Source: Narthecium ossifragum (Eukaryota > Streptophyta > Magnoliopsida > Dioscoreales > Nartheciaceae). From it: a stretch of 64,000 nucleotides of DNA. Below are positions 47,594 through 59,300 of this stretch, one piece after another. Location of the stretch: NCBI GenBank assembly GCA_963920575.1, contig OY986973.1, positions 21,619,851-21,683,850 on the forward strand, written 5' to 3'. Position 1 is the first letter of the stretch; the number at the start of each line of letters is the position of its first letter. Below the pieces are notes generated by a model. The model saw only the letters and a program-made list of their open reading frames with translations. It had not been told where the DNA came from and ran no database searches. The position numbers were made by a program, and so were the translations under genes.

Positions 47594-48530
47594 TATACTT
47601 GTATACTGAGGAAAATCCCAGTCTTGTGTACATGTGGATTAATAGCTTGAAGGGGTTCGTATGGCTTTATCTATCCCCTGAATTGTTGGGAGGAGGACAA
47701 GGGGACACTTAAAAACTCTTATCGTCGCTGCCGATTGTGTACATAACATAAGAGTGCAACTGACCATGCTAACCCATGACGGGCTGGACCGACAACCAAA
47801 GAGCTGTGGGAGGTGACTGCACTTTGGTTGGATGAATGAATTGGTTGACGGTCAGACAGTTTATAGAAGTTTTGATGTGGGTAACAGCATGCAATTTGCA
47901 TATGGATAGGGCCCCAAAAGTGCCAATGGGAATAGAACATACAAAGGCAAGAAATGTAAAGAATGTTGTTGTTTCGATAAGATCAATGCATAATCATATT
48001 TTTCTTTTTCACTCACCCTCTCGTAAACCTTCTGTTGAGTTCTTTGTAGTATAATTCACAGATACTATTGTGCATCCTCTCCATATTTTGCTTATATATA
48101 TTTGGATGCTAACCCAGAAAAGAGAACTAGGCGCGAGTTATATTATTGTAGTTTCACAATGGTGGATTTTTTACATGTTTCAAAAATTATTCTTCACATG
48201 TTATACTGCTCTAGGTAGGTAGAGGGTGGAGGCGAAATGCATCTTCATGCTAGTCAGAGACGAGTCTGAGATGCAATAAGCTCGTAGAAAAAATCAAATA
48301 GCCTTCCCTAGAGGTATGATAAGCAGGTTTTTCATGTTTTTAAAGATATGTTGTAGTGCAGAGCCTAGTTTTTATCTTGACATACTTACAGTAATCAAGA
48401 GGATTGGATCCTCATCTTTGATCAACTTTTATGCTGGTTAATTAGCGTTATTCTTTGGTGACTCTTTCCCTCTGAAGTTCTAGATATATTAGAAGGACTC
48501 TGTGATGTCCAAATGCTTTTACTGGACCAA
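47594..48530 (+). other. 3' flank of MBD9
   Basis: Likely 3' UTR for the first few hundred bases, then AT-rich spacer. No consensus AATAAA stands out close to the stop, and no gene was found. Confidence 0.4.
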
Positions 48531-48689
48531 TTAGCTTGAATTGTTTCCACTGCTACAGGTTGGGAGCCTGTCGGTGTTTGTTTCGAAAATTGATGCTCAG
48601 TTGCTGCTGACAGGATACCCAACGCACCATTTGTTTCGGCTTGCATCATTGCAATTTTATTCTAATAAGGTAACTATGATTTTCCTTTT

Positions 48690-48923
48690 TGGTCTGCTTT
48701 GCTCTTGGCGCAGGAACATGGGCTTTCTAAAATCTGGATAGTGTCTGATTCTAAGATGGTTATTGGGTACTTAAATTGCAGTTTGGTTTGGCCCCAGTCT
48801 CTGATTGCACCTCTTAGGAATACTTGTTGTCTAGCAGCTACCTTTTCTGCTATTGTTTTCTGTTTTGTCCCTCGATCCTCCAATGTTCAGGCGAATCTCC
48901 TAGCAAAGCTACGTAGGGATTGA
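48690..48923 (+). pseudogene. LINE RNase H fragment
   Basis: The 70-odd-residue frame LSKIWIVSDSKMVIGYLN ... FCFVPRSSNVQANLLAKL, ending at a stop, matches the end of the RNase H domain carried by plant L1-type LINEs (the D of VSDS and the final N..A..LAKL block). No reverse transcriptase lies directly upstream, so it is a detached fragment. Confidence 0.65.
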
Positions 48924-50357
48924 GGCTGGAGTCGTGTTTGGCCTGGGAATCCTCAAGGCGAGTGGCCTGAGGACTGCCCGGTTGTTTTGTAATCTCCTCT
49001 TTACCTTTTCCTAGCTGCAAAGCTCAACTAATTAATTTTTTCCCCTTTTTGGTCTGCTAGATTTCCTCCGGTGTTAGATTCGCTGGCTGATGAGCTGTTG
49101 CTAAGTATCAGTTTCACATATTTATCTAGGGTAGGTTGCTTTCCAACGAGACAATATATTGTGCTGATTTTTTTCTACCATTCCTACAGAAGATCTAGCT
49201 GGTGCTGAGAAAACTGCTGCATGAAAGTTAAGTTACTTGGCAGACAAAGGATACAAGAACAATCACCAAGGAACTTAGTCCATGCATGGTGGGTAACGAA
49301 CAGACAATGGATGCTACATAATATCAGCGCCGTGTTTGTGAATGGTAACAGCTATCCTAATCAAACTCCAAAGCATATTAGATGGTTTTCTCCTCTGTGC
49401 AGCAAGGAAGACAAGTATAGCAGCTAATTTTGCGAAAGGAAATGATAGATCTTCATATTTAATCTCTGATTTTAAGCCTTCAGTCTGTAAGTTCCTCAGG
49501 TAAGTGTAGCTCTCATGTACTGAGTTAAGCGATTCAACTTCACCTCACCTCACTTTGATGGTTTCCTCTTTCTGCTTCTTTTTATATCTTTGAATGTAAC
49601 AAGAGCAACCTTCAAATTTGTTATTCATGTTGCTTGTAGAGGTGGAATAGTGGAAGTAGACAGTTCTATTTCTTGAATAGCATTAATTTTCTCTGAATAT
49701 TTTTTTTGTAAACAGCACTTAATTCCGTGAATTCAATCTATGCATAAAACACAGGTCAAAATGAAAACATCTGGGGTAGCAGCATTGGTAACACAAAGTG
49801 GAGTGTTTTTGTATAACATCGCATGATGCTGCATCTCTATGGAAAATATCTGATCTTGTCGCAAAAAAATCCTTTTTGATCACATAATTGATATGTTGTT
49901 ACACAGCATTATTTGGTTCGAAATTTCATCTTAAATGGACTAGTTGCTCAAATTTGTCACTCCAGGCACATAATTGGTTGAAAAGTTTTAGGTTATTTGG
50001 AATAAAGATACGCCATGTCATGGCGCTTCATTCTGGTATCACACCCTCCCAAGTTTGGGTCATGAATAGGCTTGCCAGGTCGCGCACACTCCAGCATGCA
50101 CACTTTGAAGAAGCCACATTCCCTCCCACTGCTTGGCAGCTCACCGTTTTAGTTGTGTTGGATGGGGTTTCAATCCAATGTTACTTGCTTAACTTTTAGA
50201 AGGATAAAAGACGAATGAAAAACCCTAGCAGTTCATCAATGAGACACTTAAACACCCAATTTCTTGTATTCAAACCACAATCTGGATCCAAATGTAAGAC
50301 CTATTTGAACAACAATAGCAGCCCGGCTTCAATGTTATCCATAACCATACATATACC
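48924..50357. other. Spacer without recognised genes
   Basis: Mixed AT-rich sequence between two LINE fragments. Short open frames here match nothing I know. It may contain further decayed LINE sequence. Confidence 0.35.
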
Positions 50358-50756
50358 ATGAGGGATTTCTCTTCATGGCAGAATGCTATGAAGATGAAGC
50401 GTGTTGCTCAGTTTTTGGAAGAAGGCACTAATGTATGGAAGGAGTTAGCAAGGGCTAAGTTTTGGTGGAAAGGATCTCTTCCGTCTATTGGGGACTCGGT
50501 TGCCCCCTCGTCGCACTGGAGGCATATATGTTTGGCCGCAGAGAAGGTTAGGAAAGACTTGGTTTGGCAGGTTGGGGAGAATAACCGGGCCTCTTTCCTA
50601 CATGACAACTGGGCATTTGATCTTGCGATTATCCGATGGCCTACTTTCGTCAAGGTTGATGGTAATCTCAAAGGATTTTTTGTTGCGGATTTCTTGCATG
50701 AGAGGCAGTGGAACATGGATAGATTGTTGGAGTGCTGTCACCAGGGTCGGACCCAG
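50358..50756 (+). pseudogene. LINE ORF2 fragment (between reverse transcriptase and zinc-binding region)
   Basis: WKELARAKFWWKGSLPSIGD, LVWQVGENNRASFLHDNW and FVADFLHERQWNMDRLLE match the connecting region of plant L1-like ORF2 proteins (the W.VG.G....F..DNW motif). It breaks off near 50750, just before solo LTR B, and the next part of the same protein appears at about 54340. Confidence 0.7.
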
Positions 50757-50768
50757 GATTTGAAGTCC

Positions 50769-50773
50769 GTCCG
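50769..50773. other. Target-site duplication of solo LTR B (left, GTCCG)
   Basis: GTCCG immediately before the LTR end TGTCGCGCC. Identical to 53609-53613. Confidence 0.85.
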
Positions 50774-52112
50774 TGTCGCGCCCCGACCCGCGTAGGCCCA
50801 ACCGGGCCGAGCGACGCGAAGCGGAACCTAACATGCTGTGAAAATTTTGGTGAGGTTTTCCTCTAATCGTAGTGGTTACCCTAGCAAATCATAACCATCC
50901 TGTATTATACAAATATTACAAACCCAAAGACTGAAACTGGATATTTATATACAATCCTCAAATAGGGAAAATATACATTTATTACTCCCGTAGGAGACTA
51001 TCTATAACAAAAGGGTGTAAAGCTGTAAATATCGCCACCTCTCAAGCACCGCCAGACGCCGCCACGTCACCAAACACCGGCCCGGTAGAGGCGACCGAAG
51101 AAGAGCTAGCGCCAGCACCTGCAAAACGCAGCCCGGTAGGAGTGAGCACTAAGCTTAGCATGGACACTACACTACGACACTCACAAGGGAGGGAACACAA
51201 CAGTGTCGCCCTCAAGCAAGACTTGGGTGTGCAGCAAGGGTCCCATAACCCTTTGCCGGTGTCCCTAGGCATACCCAACCATGGTCACCCCAAAGGACCG
51301 GGCCCATCCTGGATACACCTAGTGTCGCAGGGTTCCAGCTGTGGTCACCTTAACGAACTGGGCCCACACTGGTAGCCACTACAGGCAGGAACGGACACTG
51401 CCTTGGCTGGACCCCTCCGAAGGCCCCCAAGAACAAGAACCGACACTGGTTGCACCCACAACATCTGGCTCGAGGCCGACACGACCTCTAAACATCAAAC
51501 AACATGTATTCAGGTCAAACTAACCCTATCATCGAAAACGACTGAATACTACAAATCGAGTCCTGGACCAAGCTACCCGCAACGGTTCTAGGGCTAGATC
51601 CGGGTTACCCGAAAACCCCGGATCGGCAACGCCCTACACAGATGCAACTAATGCGCAACACAATGCATGCTATGGATATGCGCAGGATAATACAGATAAA
51701 CATGCAACAGTATGTGATGATATACAATAACAAGGTCTGGGCACGGCACCCTGCCGGCCCGGGGTGGTGAACAGATAATTAAGGTCTAGGGACTGCTGCA
51801 GTGGTACCACCACCAACTGCCAGCAGTCCACCACAAAACCTGCACCGGGAAGCAGCCCCGCAAACAACAACTCACATATATAACAGGTAAAGCCCTCGGC
51901 GCACGCCGGCATGCGAGGCTAAGGAAAGTTGTAGGGCTACCCGCCCGCTTATTCTAAACATCCCGGGAGTCATCACTCCCCAGGTTCACCACTGCCTTAT
52001 TATAGGGCTAACATGCTTAAACATATGTACCATGTATTAAGACAGTAGAGAAAACGATACATGCAAAGCCCCGCGAGCAAAACAAGACAAATCCCTCTCT
52101 CTGCCATAGTCA

Positions 52113-52368
52113 GATCGATCCCTCCCCCAAGGGAGGATCGATCCCTCTAATGACAGGGAGCAAAAGCTCCACATCGCGTCGAGTCCGATCGATCCGTCCT
52201 CCCAGGACGATCGATCCGACTCGGGTCGAATCGATCCAACTCGCGACGAGAGGGATCCATGCTACCCAAGGCACCGGGATCGATCGCCCTCACCAGGGGC
52301 CGATCGATCCTGCTCGGGTCAGCATAACCAACAAAGGGGGGTCGATCCGTCTCATAGACGGATCGATC
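52113..52368. repeat. Hairpin-type GATCGATC cluster in LTR B
   Basis: GATCGATC at 52113, 52134-52137, 52187, 52209, 52278, 52302 and 52361 (positions within about 3 bp). Neighbours pair as inverted repeats: GATCGATCCCTCCC-CCAA-GGGAGGATCGATC, then CGATCCGTCCT-CCC-AGGACGATCG, then a CCCTCACCAGGGG-type loop, then CGATCCGTCT-CAT-AGACGGATCG. So it is a row of four hairpins with the palindrome in each stem. Confidence 0.85.
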
Positions 52369-53147
52369 GCGTTGGGTTCTCCGGTAAGCCGACGGCGAGA
52401 AATATGTTACGCGCTGCTGCGTAACTCCTTGTTCTTGGCCTCTCCCTCGGCGTGGGAACCAGGGGCAAGGACTCAGGGGCCTGCTTGCGTCGTCGGCCTA
52501 TGATGGTGGATGGAGAAGAAAGGAAGGAGAAATTGAAGAGCAACCAGAGATTACTCAGCCTTAGCCAATAATGATGATAACTGATGATCATCTCTTTATT
52601 TCATGATGGTTTTATAACAAGCAAAGGATCTATCCTGATAAGTATAGATCACCCTAAACAAGCAACTAGGAAATCAAATCATCCTAGACAAGCAACTAGA
52701 GAATCAAATAACCAATCTCCTAAATAACAATCTTTTTGAAATAAATCTACTTTGTTTACTCAATCACGATCTCGTGATTGATTCATCTTTATCACCTCCC
52801 AAATCTGGTTGTCCATCTGGCTGTCCATTCGTAACAAAATACCATCGGAAAACTCCACCAAATCCCACCAAAACCTGGGATATAGTAGTACGAAGCATCA
52901 CGAATCCAAAACCGGCGGAAATACTACAATCTAACATGTATACAATAAGTTCTAAGCATAAGAACATCGACAACCGAAAAAAGCTTCCAAAAACCCGAAG
53001 AATGTAGGTAGGAATCCCTACCGGAGCAAGAGCAGCTTCAATCCCAGCTGCTAGGCCTTGGATCGTCCACGAACTCTTCGAAATCCAGGAATTCTCAGCC
53101 CAAGAATCCGGTTTTCCAAAGAGATCTGAGGAAGAAGGTTCTGTTTG

Positions 53148-53154
53148 TTTTATA
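53148..53154 (-). promoter_or_regulatory. TATA box of LTR B
   Basis: TATAAAA on the minus strand (CCTATAAAACAAAC), 23 bp downstream, in LTR sense, of the nearest GATCGATC of the phased array. Confidence 0.7.
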
Positions 53155-53176
53155 GGCAAACGAACCGACTTAGCAG

Positions 53177-53397
53177 GATCGATCCGTCCAAGGAGACCGA
53201 TCGATCCAGCCAGGAGAGCGATCGATCCAGCCAAGGAGATCGATCGATCCAGCCAAGGGAACGATCGATCCAACCAAGAGACCGATCGATCCTTCTCCGA
53301 GACTGATCGATCCGTCCCACGATACCGATCGATCCTTCTCAACGATCCACGTTCCTATCAAAGACCGATTGATCCCTCTAGTAAGGAAGGATCGATC
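53177..53397. repeat. Helically phased GATCGATC array upstream of the LTR B promoter
   Basis: Eight GATCGATC palindromes start at 53177, 53199, 53220, 53242, 53263, 53284, 53305 and 53327, so the spacing is 22, 21, 22, 21, 21, 21 and 22 bp. A degenerate GATTGATC lies near 53367 and a ninth perfect copy at 53390. The linkers vary but repeat CCAAGGAGA- and CCAAG-type words. It ends 23 bp from the minus-strand TATA box. Confidence 0.93.
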
Positions 53398-53608
53398 CGT
53401 CTCTCGCAGGAAGCTGGACTTGGGTTAAAACTTAAACCCAAGCCGGATCTTTCGATCCCGGGTCCCACTAACCATTCTAGTCCAACAATATCACAAACAT
53501 GGTCAGTGTGCACACACGCGAGTGTGAAACAAGCTGACAAGGCGCAATTTACCAAATTGCCCTTGCGGTCCACGACGAGCCACATGAGTAGAGGGACGGG
53601 TCCTCACA

Positions 53609-53613
53609 GTCCG
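53609..53613. other. Target-site duplication of solo LTR B (right, GTCCG)
   Basis: GTCCG directly after the LTR end CTCACA, identical to the left copy. Confidence 0.85.
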
Positions 53614-54337
53614 GGCTGCCTTACTTATTCCACAAAATTTAATAGCAATAAAAGCTATTGTGTTGACAAAACACAAATTCCATTAAGATTTCAAATACCA
53701 TATTCCCATAAACTAATTAATTATCTCTTGTCTCTTAAGCATGCTTCATCATCAACTACCAGATTCCCATAAACTAATTAATTATTTACTTCTAAGCATG
53801 CTTTAAGTGAATTATATATATATAAATCCATCGTACCATCATTTTTTCTTTTCCCAAATCCCTAATCTATACAATAACACAACCCCAAAAAACTAGGGTT
53901 TTCCCATATGGAGTCAATTCCACCATTAAAACACACAAAAATCAAGCCACCATTTTCCAAGAATAATTAAAAATCACTAAAGAATCTAATACAGAAACAT
54001 GAAGAAATTACCTCTTTTTCGATGAAGATGAAGAAGAGCTTGAATCTCCCCCTATCCCTTACATGAAATTGATGGAAGAGATGAAATTATGAGTATTTGA
54101 TCTCCAAAATTTTCTGGAAAGAAATAATTTGGGATTTAGATGGAGAAAAGGAGACGAGAGAGAAGAAAAATTGATTTCTCTCTCTCTCTCCGCGTTTCGT
54201 GCGAGCAGCCGAGCATTCACGTTGGGTTCGGGTGGGCAGTGGGCTTGCTCAACTGCTCAAGTAACCCTTAAGTAGTTAAGTGGGCTTGGGCCTTGGGCTA
54301 GAAGCATTTGTTTTTTATTTGACTAGGCTAAACAAAA
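53614..54337. other. AT-rich insert between solo LTR B and the LINE
   Basis: Non-coding sequence that seems to interrupt the LINE together with LTR B. TTCCCATAAACTAATTAATTAT occurs twice (about 53702 and 53764), each followed by AAGCATGCTT, so there is an imperfect tandem duplication of about 60 bp. A CT-rich patch lies at 54170-54190. The left border may be GGTCGGACCCAGGATTTGAA near 50745, a phrase that looks like a transposon end, but I cannot prove the pairing. Confidence 0.4.
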
Positions 54338-55515
54338 TTGTCTAAGAGGATTTCTTGTGGGCTGCCCGGGCTACAGCCGGTGCAGCCTACTCTTGGGTCC
54401 TCCCGTGGCTGCCACCCACTCCTTGCAAACACGATCATAACTGTCGATATTGGCCGGAGGGAAGATGTCACACGATGGGCTTATAATAGCTCTGGTAAAA
54501 CCTCAACTTCTGCCGCCTACCTTAGTCTGATTCAACGGAAGCATGCCTTGGTTCCACATGATTCATGGTCCAACATTTGGAGGCTCAATGCCGGCCCACG
54601 GGTGAAGCACTTCATTTGGTGGATGTTCAAGGGCAAGCTTGCAGTTCGGGACTCCTTGTGGCACCTTTGCCTCTCCCCTGACCATGATTGCCCTCGCTGT
54701 GGCATGGAGCCTGAAATTATGGCTCATGCCACATTCGTCTGTTTCTTTTTTCGCCAAGTTTTCGAGATTATTGCGAAAAAGGAAGGTATCTCTCTCCCCT
54801 CTTGGGACCCTGATCGGTTGTTGGAATTTATGGAGTCTACTGGGCTACTGGCAATGAGGGAGCAAAGATACAAAGGGCATACATGGCTATCGGTGCATGG
54901 CTGGTGTGGAAAGATCACAATGACATTATCTTCGAAGGTGGAGGGCTGTCGTCAATGGGTGTGGCTTGTAGACTCAGGAGAGCTGTCAAGGAGCTCTCCG
55001 TTGCTCAACAGAAGGGTGAGACCCAAGTTGAACGGAGATTAGGTGTCCATGTGATCAGGACCGACGCCTCCTTTGCTGGTGGGCCTGAGTAGGGAGCGAC
55101 TCCCGGTGTGGGTTGTAGGTGCCCTTGTCAACGCCGGCTCCGTCCTCAGATGCGAGATCATGGCTGTGGTCGCTGGCCTTAGAGAGGCTCGTGCTCATCG
55201 ATACGTGAAGCTTATCATTGAATCATACTCCTTGGATGCTATCCATTTCTTGAATGGTTCCAGGCTTTGGCCAGCTGACCTCAACAGTTTAGCTAGGGAA
55301 ATCTGGCTGGAGGCCCTCACCTTCGATTATGTCCTGTTTTTTTTTACCTTCCTAGATCATGTAATGTAGATGCTGACTCTGTCACCCGATTTTGTCGTCG
55401 GTCCAAGACGCCGTTGGTTTGGTCCAACGCTGATGGTGGGGACCTACTGGATGGGTTATTGTAATACTTAATTTTGTTAACCTTCAGGCTCATCTAATCA
55501 AAAAAAAGAAAAGAA
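54338..55515 (+). pseudogene. LINE ORF2 3' end: zinc-binding region, RNase H and A-rich tail
   Basis: The zinc-binding reverse transcriptase region (zf-RVT) is clear: SWSNIWRLNAGPRVKHFIWW, then LSPDHDCPRCGMEPEIMAHA. Frames then shift near 54880 and near 55070. The RNase H part follows (RTDASFAGG, then CEIMAVVAGLREARAHRYVK and ESYSLDAIHFLNG). The element ends in AAAAAAAAGAAAAGAAAAGG near 55500-55519, the A-rich tail of a LINE. It is dead and is probably the continuation of the fragment at 50358. Confidence 0.75.
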
Positions 55516-55741
55516 AAGGTAAAGGTAAGAACATTAAAAGAAGACTACGTTTAAGAATATTTCTGAATATTATTCTATTAACCGACAACCAAACAATTTA
55601 CACATGTTATCCAGAACAAAACTCATAACATAATTGCAGGGAAGTAGGAATAGATTACCGTTGTTCAGTCCATGTGATTAATTAACATGGATTACTTTTA
55701 AAAAGTACGAGTGAAAATACACGAATATTAAGATAATTTCA

Positions 55742-55893
55742 GGATCCGTTTGGATTGAGAATAAGTATGCATAAACCCTATTTATACATTCAAACATTTT
55801 ATCTATAATCTTACATAATTACCTTTAATGCTTACATAACTTTTATTTTATCCAACATACAAATTTATCCTATCCTCAATCCAAACGAGCCCT
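55742..55893. mobile_element. Small inverted-repeat element (MITE-like)
   Basis: GTTTGGATTGAG at 55748-55759 is exactly inverted at 55875-55886 (CTCAATCCAAAC), each preceded by a GG/CC-rich outer part. About 150 bp, AT-rich interior, non-coding. No target duplication was resolved. Confidence 0.6.
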
Positions 55894-56168
55894 CAATGTC
55901 CTAAAAGAATGGCTCATAGTAACACAAAATTGGAAGTCATTCCAAAGTTTTCGTACAAACTGTGCCTAAACACAGTTCACACTAGAATTTTTCGTTTATC
56001 AGCTAAAGATATTTAGGATCTCAAAATTGGCAATTCAAGGTTGAACTGCGCAGATTAGGTCTACATTTCTTAGGCCGGGATTACCTGTGTATGTATGCTC
56101 TCTTGCCAGAGTATCAACAAAGCAAGCTAAATCAGCTCAGTCTCGGATGATCAATTCCCGGGCGGTTG

Positions 56169-56288
56169 ATAAATAGAATGAACGATATCTGTGTACAAAC
56201 AAGCCAGCCAAAATCTCACAGTGATGTTATAAATAGAAGGAACGATCTCTGTGTACAAACAAGCCAGCCAATATCTCTCAGTGATGTT
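56169..56288. repeat. Two-copy 60-bp tandem duplication in the RH29 3' region
   Basis: Copies 56169-56228 and 56229-56288 differ at about four positions and share TGTACAAACAAGCCAGCCA. They lie 88-207 nt beyond the RH29 stop codon, so probably in its 3' UTR. Confidence 0.92.
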
Positions 56289-56375
56289 CTATAAGAGTCA
56301 AAACTTTTACTCCACAAGTGCAGAGAACAATCCTCGGTGTTTAAATGACACCACCGAGATGTTCCACCCATTTTA

Positions 56376-59300
56376 CTACCGTCCACTTTTCCCTCTCCTT
56401 CCATTACCGGATTTCTTACCCTTAGATGATTTGCTCTTCATGTGAGCATACTTACTGGCCTTTTGCTGTCTATTCTGTCGTACTTGGTCCAGGTTTCTGA
56501 GCTCAGATGGTGCATTAGCATTTGGAATAGACCTCTTGTTCTTTCCTTTGAAGTGCTTATTCCCTCGAATGTGACGATCCCCTGCAAGAATAAGAAAGAA
56601 AACTCAACAAACTTCCCATTTCCAGTATCTTTTGTGTTAGGGTTTTCTGGATGTCTATGCTCTCTTCACGCGTGGATAATAACAATTTTAAAGACAAGAT
56701 AAAAGACAAATTTTAACTTGCCATCAATGATCTGATGCTGAATAATTAGAAATCAAGAAAAATGGCAAATATTTTCCTCCACAGAAGGTTGAATTGACAG
56801 TCAATATGTAAGGCATAAAGAATAGGAGAGAAAACCTACAATGGATATATAATTGAACTATAGCTTGCACCATTTTTCACAATACTCAAAATCAAGTGTA
56901 ATACCGTGATATGAACACATATATAGTATGCCGTCCAAATAATACATGATGATATTAATGAAAGAGGGATACAGCATCATAAAAGCAGCGTATTGAGCAT
57001 ATGCAATTCCAAACTGATTATTGATTGGTTACATGAAATTTCAAAACCAGCTAGTGAGAAAAAAAATTGTCTCATGAAAGTTGGCAAATTGTTTTCATAT
57101 GCAAAGCTCATACTTAGCGATATCGTTCTTTGGAGACTATCATTATCATAATCCACTATTAACAGCACAAACATCAGACCATTGGATTAGAAAATTGCCA
57201 GATCCACTCAAGACTTAAAACATGCCACTTTTAACAACCAAATATCAACGGTTACTACTATATCTACCGGAGAGTCCATTCACAAGGAAAATAAGCTACT
57301 TTAGGTCATTCTTTATTGTATTGCTGGTAGCAAAGGAAGGAAATCTATGGATTCTTACATGTCAAAATCACAAATGCTTCAAATTTCAGCTGCTAATGAA
57401 ATAGAAGTGTACATCACCTGATGAAGAAAATCCATCAGCAGTCTCTTGGGTACTGGTCCCACTGTGAGAAACTTCTCTGTGAGATCTTTCTTTCCACCTC
57501 TTATATATCCCTGTTTTGTTCGCTGCAACTTTTGCACCACTCTCCGTCTTGATCTGTTCATTGCAAAACGAAGTAGCTGATAGTGTCTAGAGAGTGCACC
57601 AAACCAAAGTTCATCAAACACTGTAGCTGATGGAATTAAACCAAATCTTTAATTCTCGAGGTACGTGAATTCATGGATTGCCGTCCCGGTGGCATGCGCC
57701 GTGCCGGCAGCCTGCTGGCACGGTACGTGCCATTCTCCTTTTTCTTCCTCCTCTTCCTCCTCCTACTTCTTCTTCTTCTTCTTCTTCTTGGCACGGTACG
57801 GGGGGTTTTCGATGCTGCTAACCCCCTGGCACGGTACGTACCGGGCGGCACGCACAGTGCCGGACGGGCACGGAAATCCATGCGTGAATTATGGTTCATC
57901 ATTCTTTTAAGGCATCAAAAATTGAAACACTAGCCAGCATTTGCGTAAATATAGGGCCTGTTAATTAGCATTTATGTAGTCATGCATTTACATGCTTACG
58001 CGCTGTTGGACACACAACAGAATCCAACATCTGCACTGCCTAATGATCTATTTTGTACTAAAGATCTGTTTTGCCATATCCAATCATCCTGAGTGGACGT
58101 GGTCGTGGATATCTGGCAATGTGTTGCATCACATGATGCCTGCCTAATGCACGTAACCAAACAGAAACGTAAAAAAATAGCAAAGGAACCAACATCTATC
58201 AATCAAACTAAGGTAGTTCAAACATTTTCACATGAAAGTAATTTGGTTGATTCTAATATGAAAAAAGACAAAAAACACAAAATGAATAACTAGATTTCCA
58301 GCAGCCTAGCATAATATTGGTAATTTGGTATAGGACAGTGAGTGTAGGAAAGTGAGGGGGTTTCACATCAGACAATCAAATAAAAACTGAAATATACCTT
58401 TCCTGCTGATGTTACACGTTCCCCATTATTCAACTTGATGTACTTTTTACTCCTCTGTTGAGCAGAAAGGCAAATAAAAAGAAAGAGATATAAGATACTG
58501 TAAGTGGTTAAGCTTACAAACATTGATGAACACTTTTAATTAGAAAGTACCTTATCCCAGTGATACACAGCTTTTTGCTTCTGCATCGAGGTACTATCAT
58601 CTGCGACGAGATCAAGAACCGCAGCCTCCAATCTGCAAAATGGGTAAACCAAAGCATGGAGAAAGTAAGCAAGACAATTTTAATCTGAGAAATCATACAG
58701 CAAGAGGAAGCATAGAACTTTCCACCAAAGATGAAATTGACCAGTAGGGCACCAAAAAAGAAAAGAATACCGATGAACCTTTAAGTTCTAGAAAAATATA
58801 CTGATAAAGGAACAAAGCTTATTATGCATTTCAGTTACATACAAAGCTCTTGTACCAGAGACGTGCTCATGTAGTATCTAATCCATCATCAGCTTTTAGT
58901 ACGTAAAACATGTGGAATGTAATCTACCACTCTGAAACACAACTAGCAGAAAAAAAACAAAATTTTTCTACCTATTAGATTTGAAGCCTTCATTACCCTT
59001 CACTGATAGGCCTGCTTCCGAGTGCTGGAAAAAAAACATCAGAAATTCCAATTAGCTGTTGTTGCAATGCAATTCCAGAGATTGCCAATAGAACTAATGG
59101 AATGGATCTGATTCTGCAAAGTTAATATACTCATGAAAGATTCCAAATTTCATGAAGACCAGGTCTAGGAGTACAAAACATTAAGGGAAAATTATTCAGG
59201 TTGAAAAAGCAATCAAAATTAAAATGAGATCCAAAACATACTTGATTGGTAGGCACAGAACTAATATAGTACTCTTCATCCTTATAGTTCTCTACCTTCC

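Larger units (their letters stand above)
50774..53608 (-). mobile_element. Solo LTR B (minus orientation)
   Basis: The 2,835-bp sequence has ends TGTCGCGCCCCGACCCG and GACGGGTCCTCACA and perfect 5-bp duplications GTCCG. There is no internal region, so it is a product of LTR-LTR recombination. In LTR sense (minus) it holds a conserved GGGCAATTTGG block, a phased GATCGATC array, a TATA box (53154-53148), a leader, a second palindrome cluster (52368-52113) and a GC-rich distal part. It is the same family as LTRs A and C. The internal element that would define its lineage is absent. Confidence 0.9.

Noticed and set aside
53177..53397. CRISPR-like regular array
   Set aside because: Repeats are 8 bp palindromes with 13-14 bp linkers inside a plant LTR; no unique spacers, leader or cas genes.
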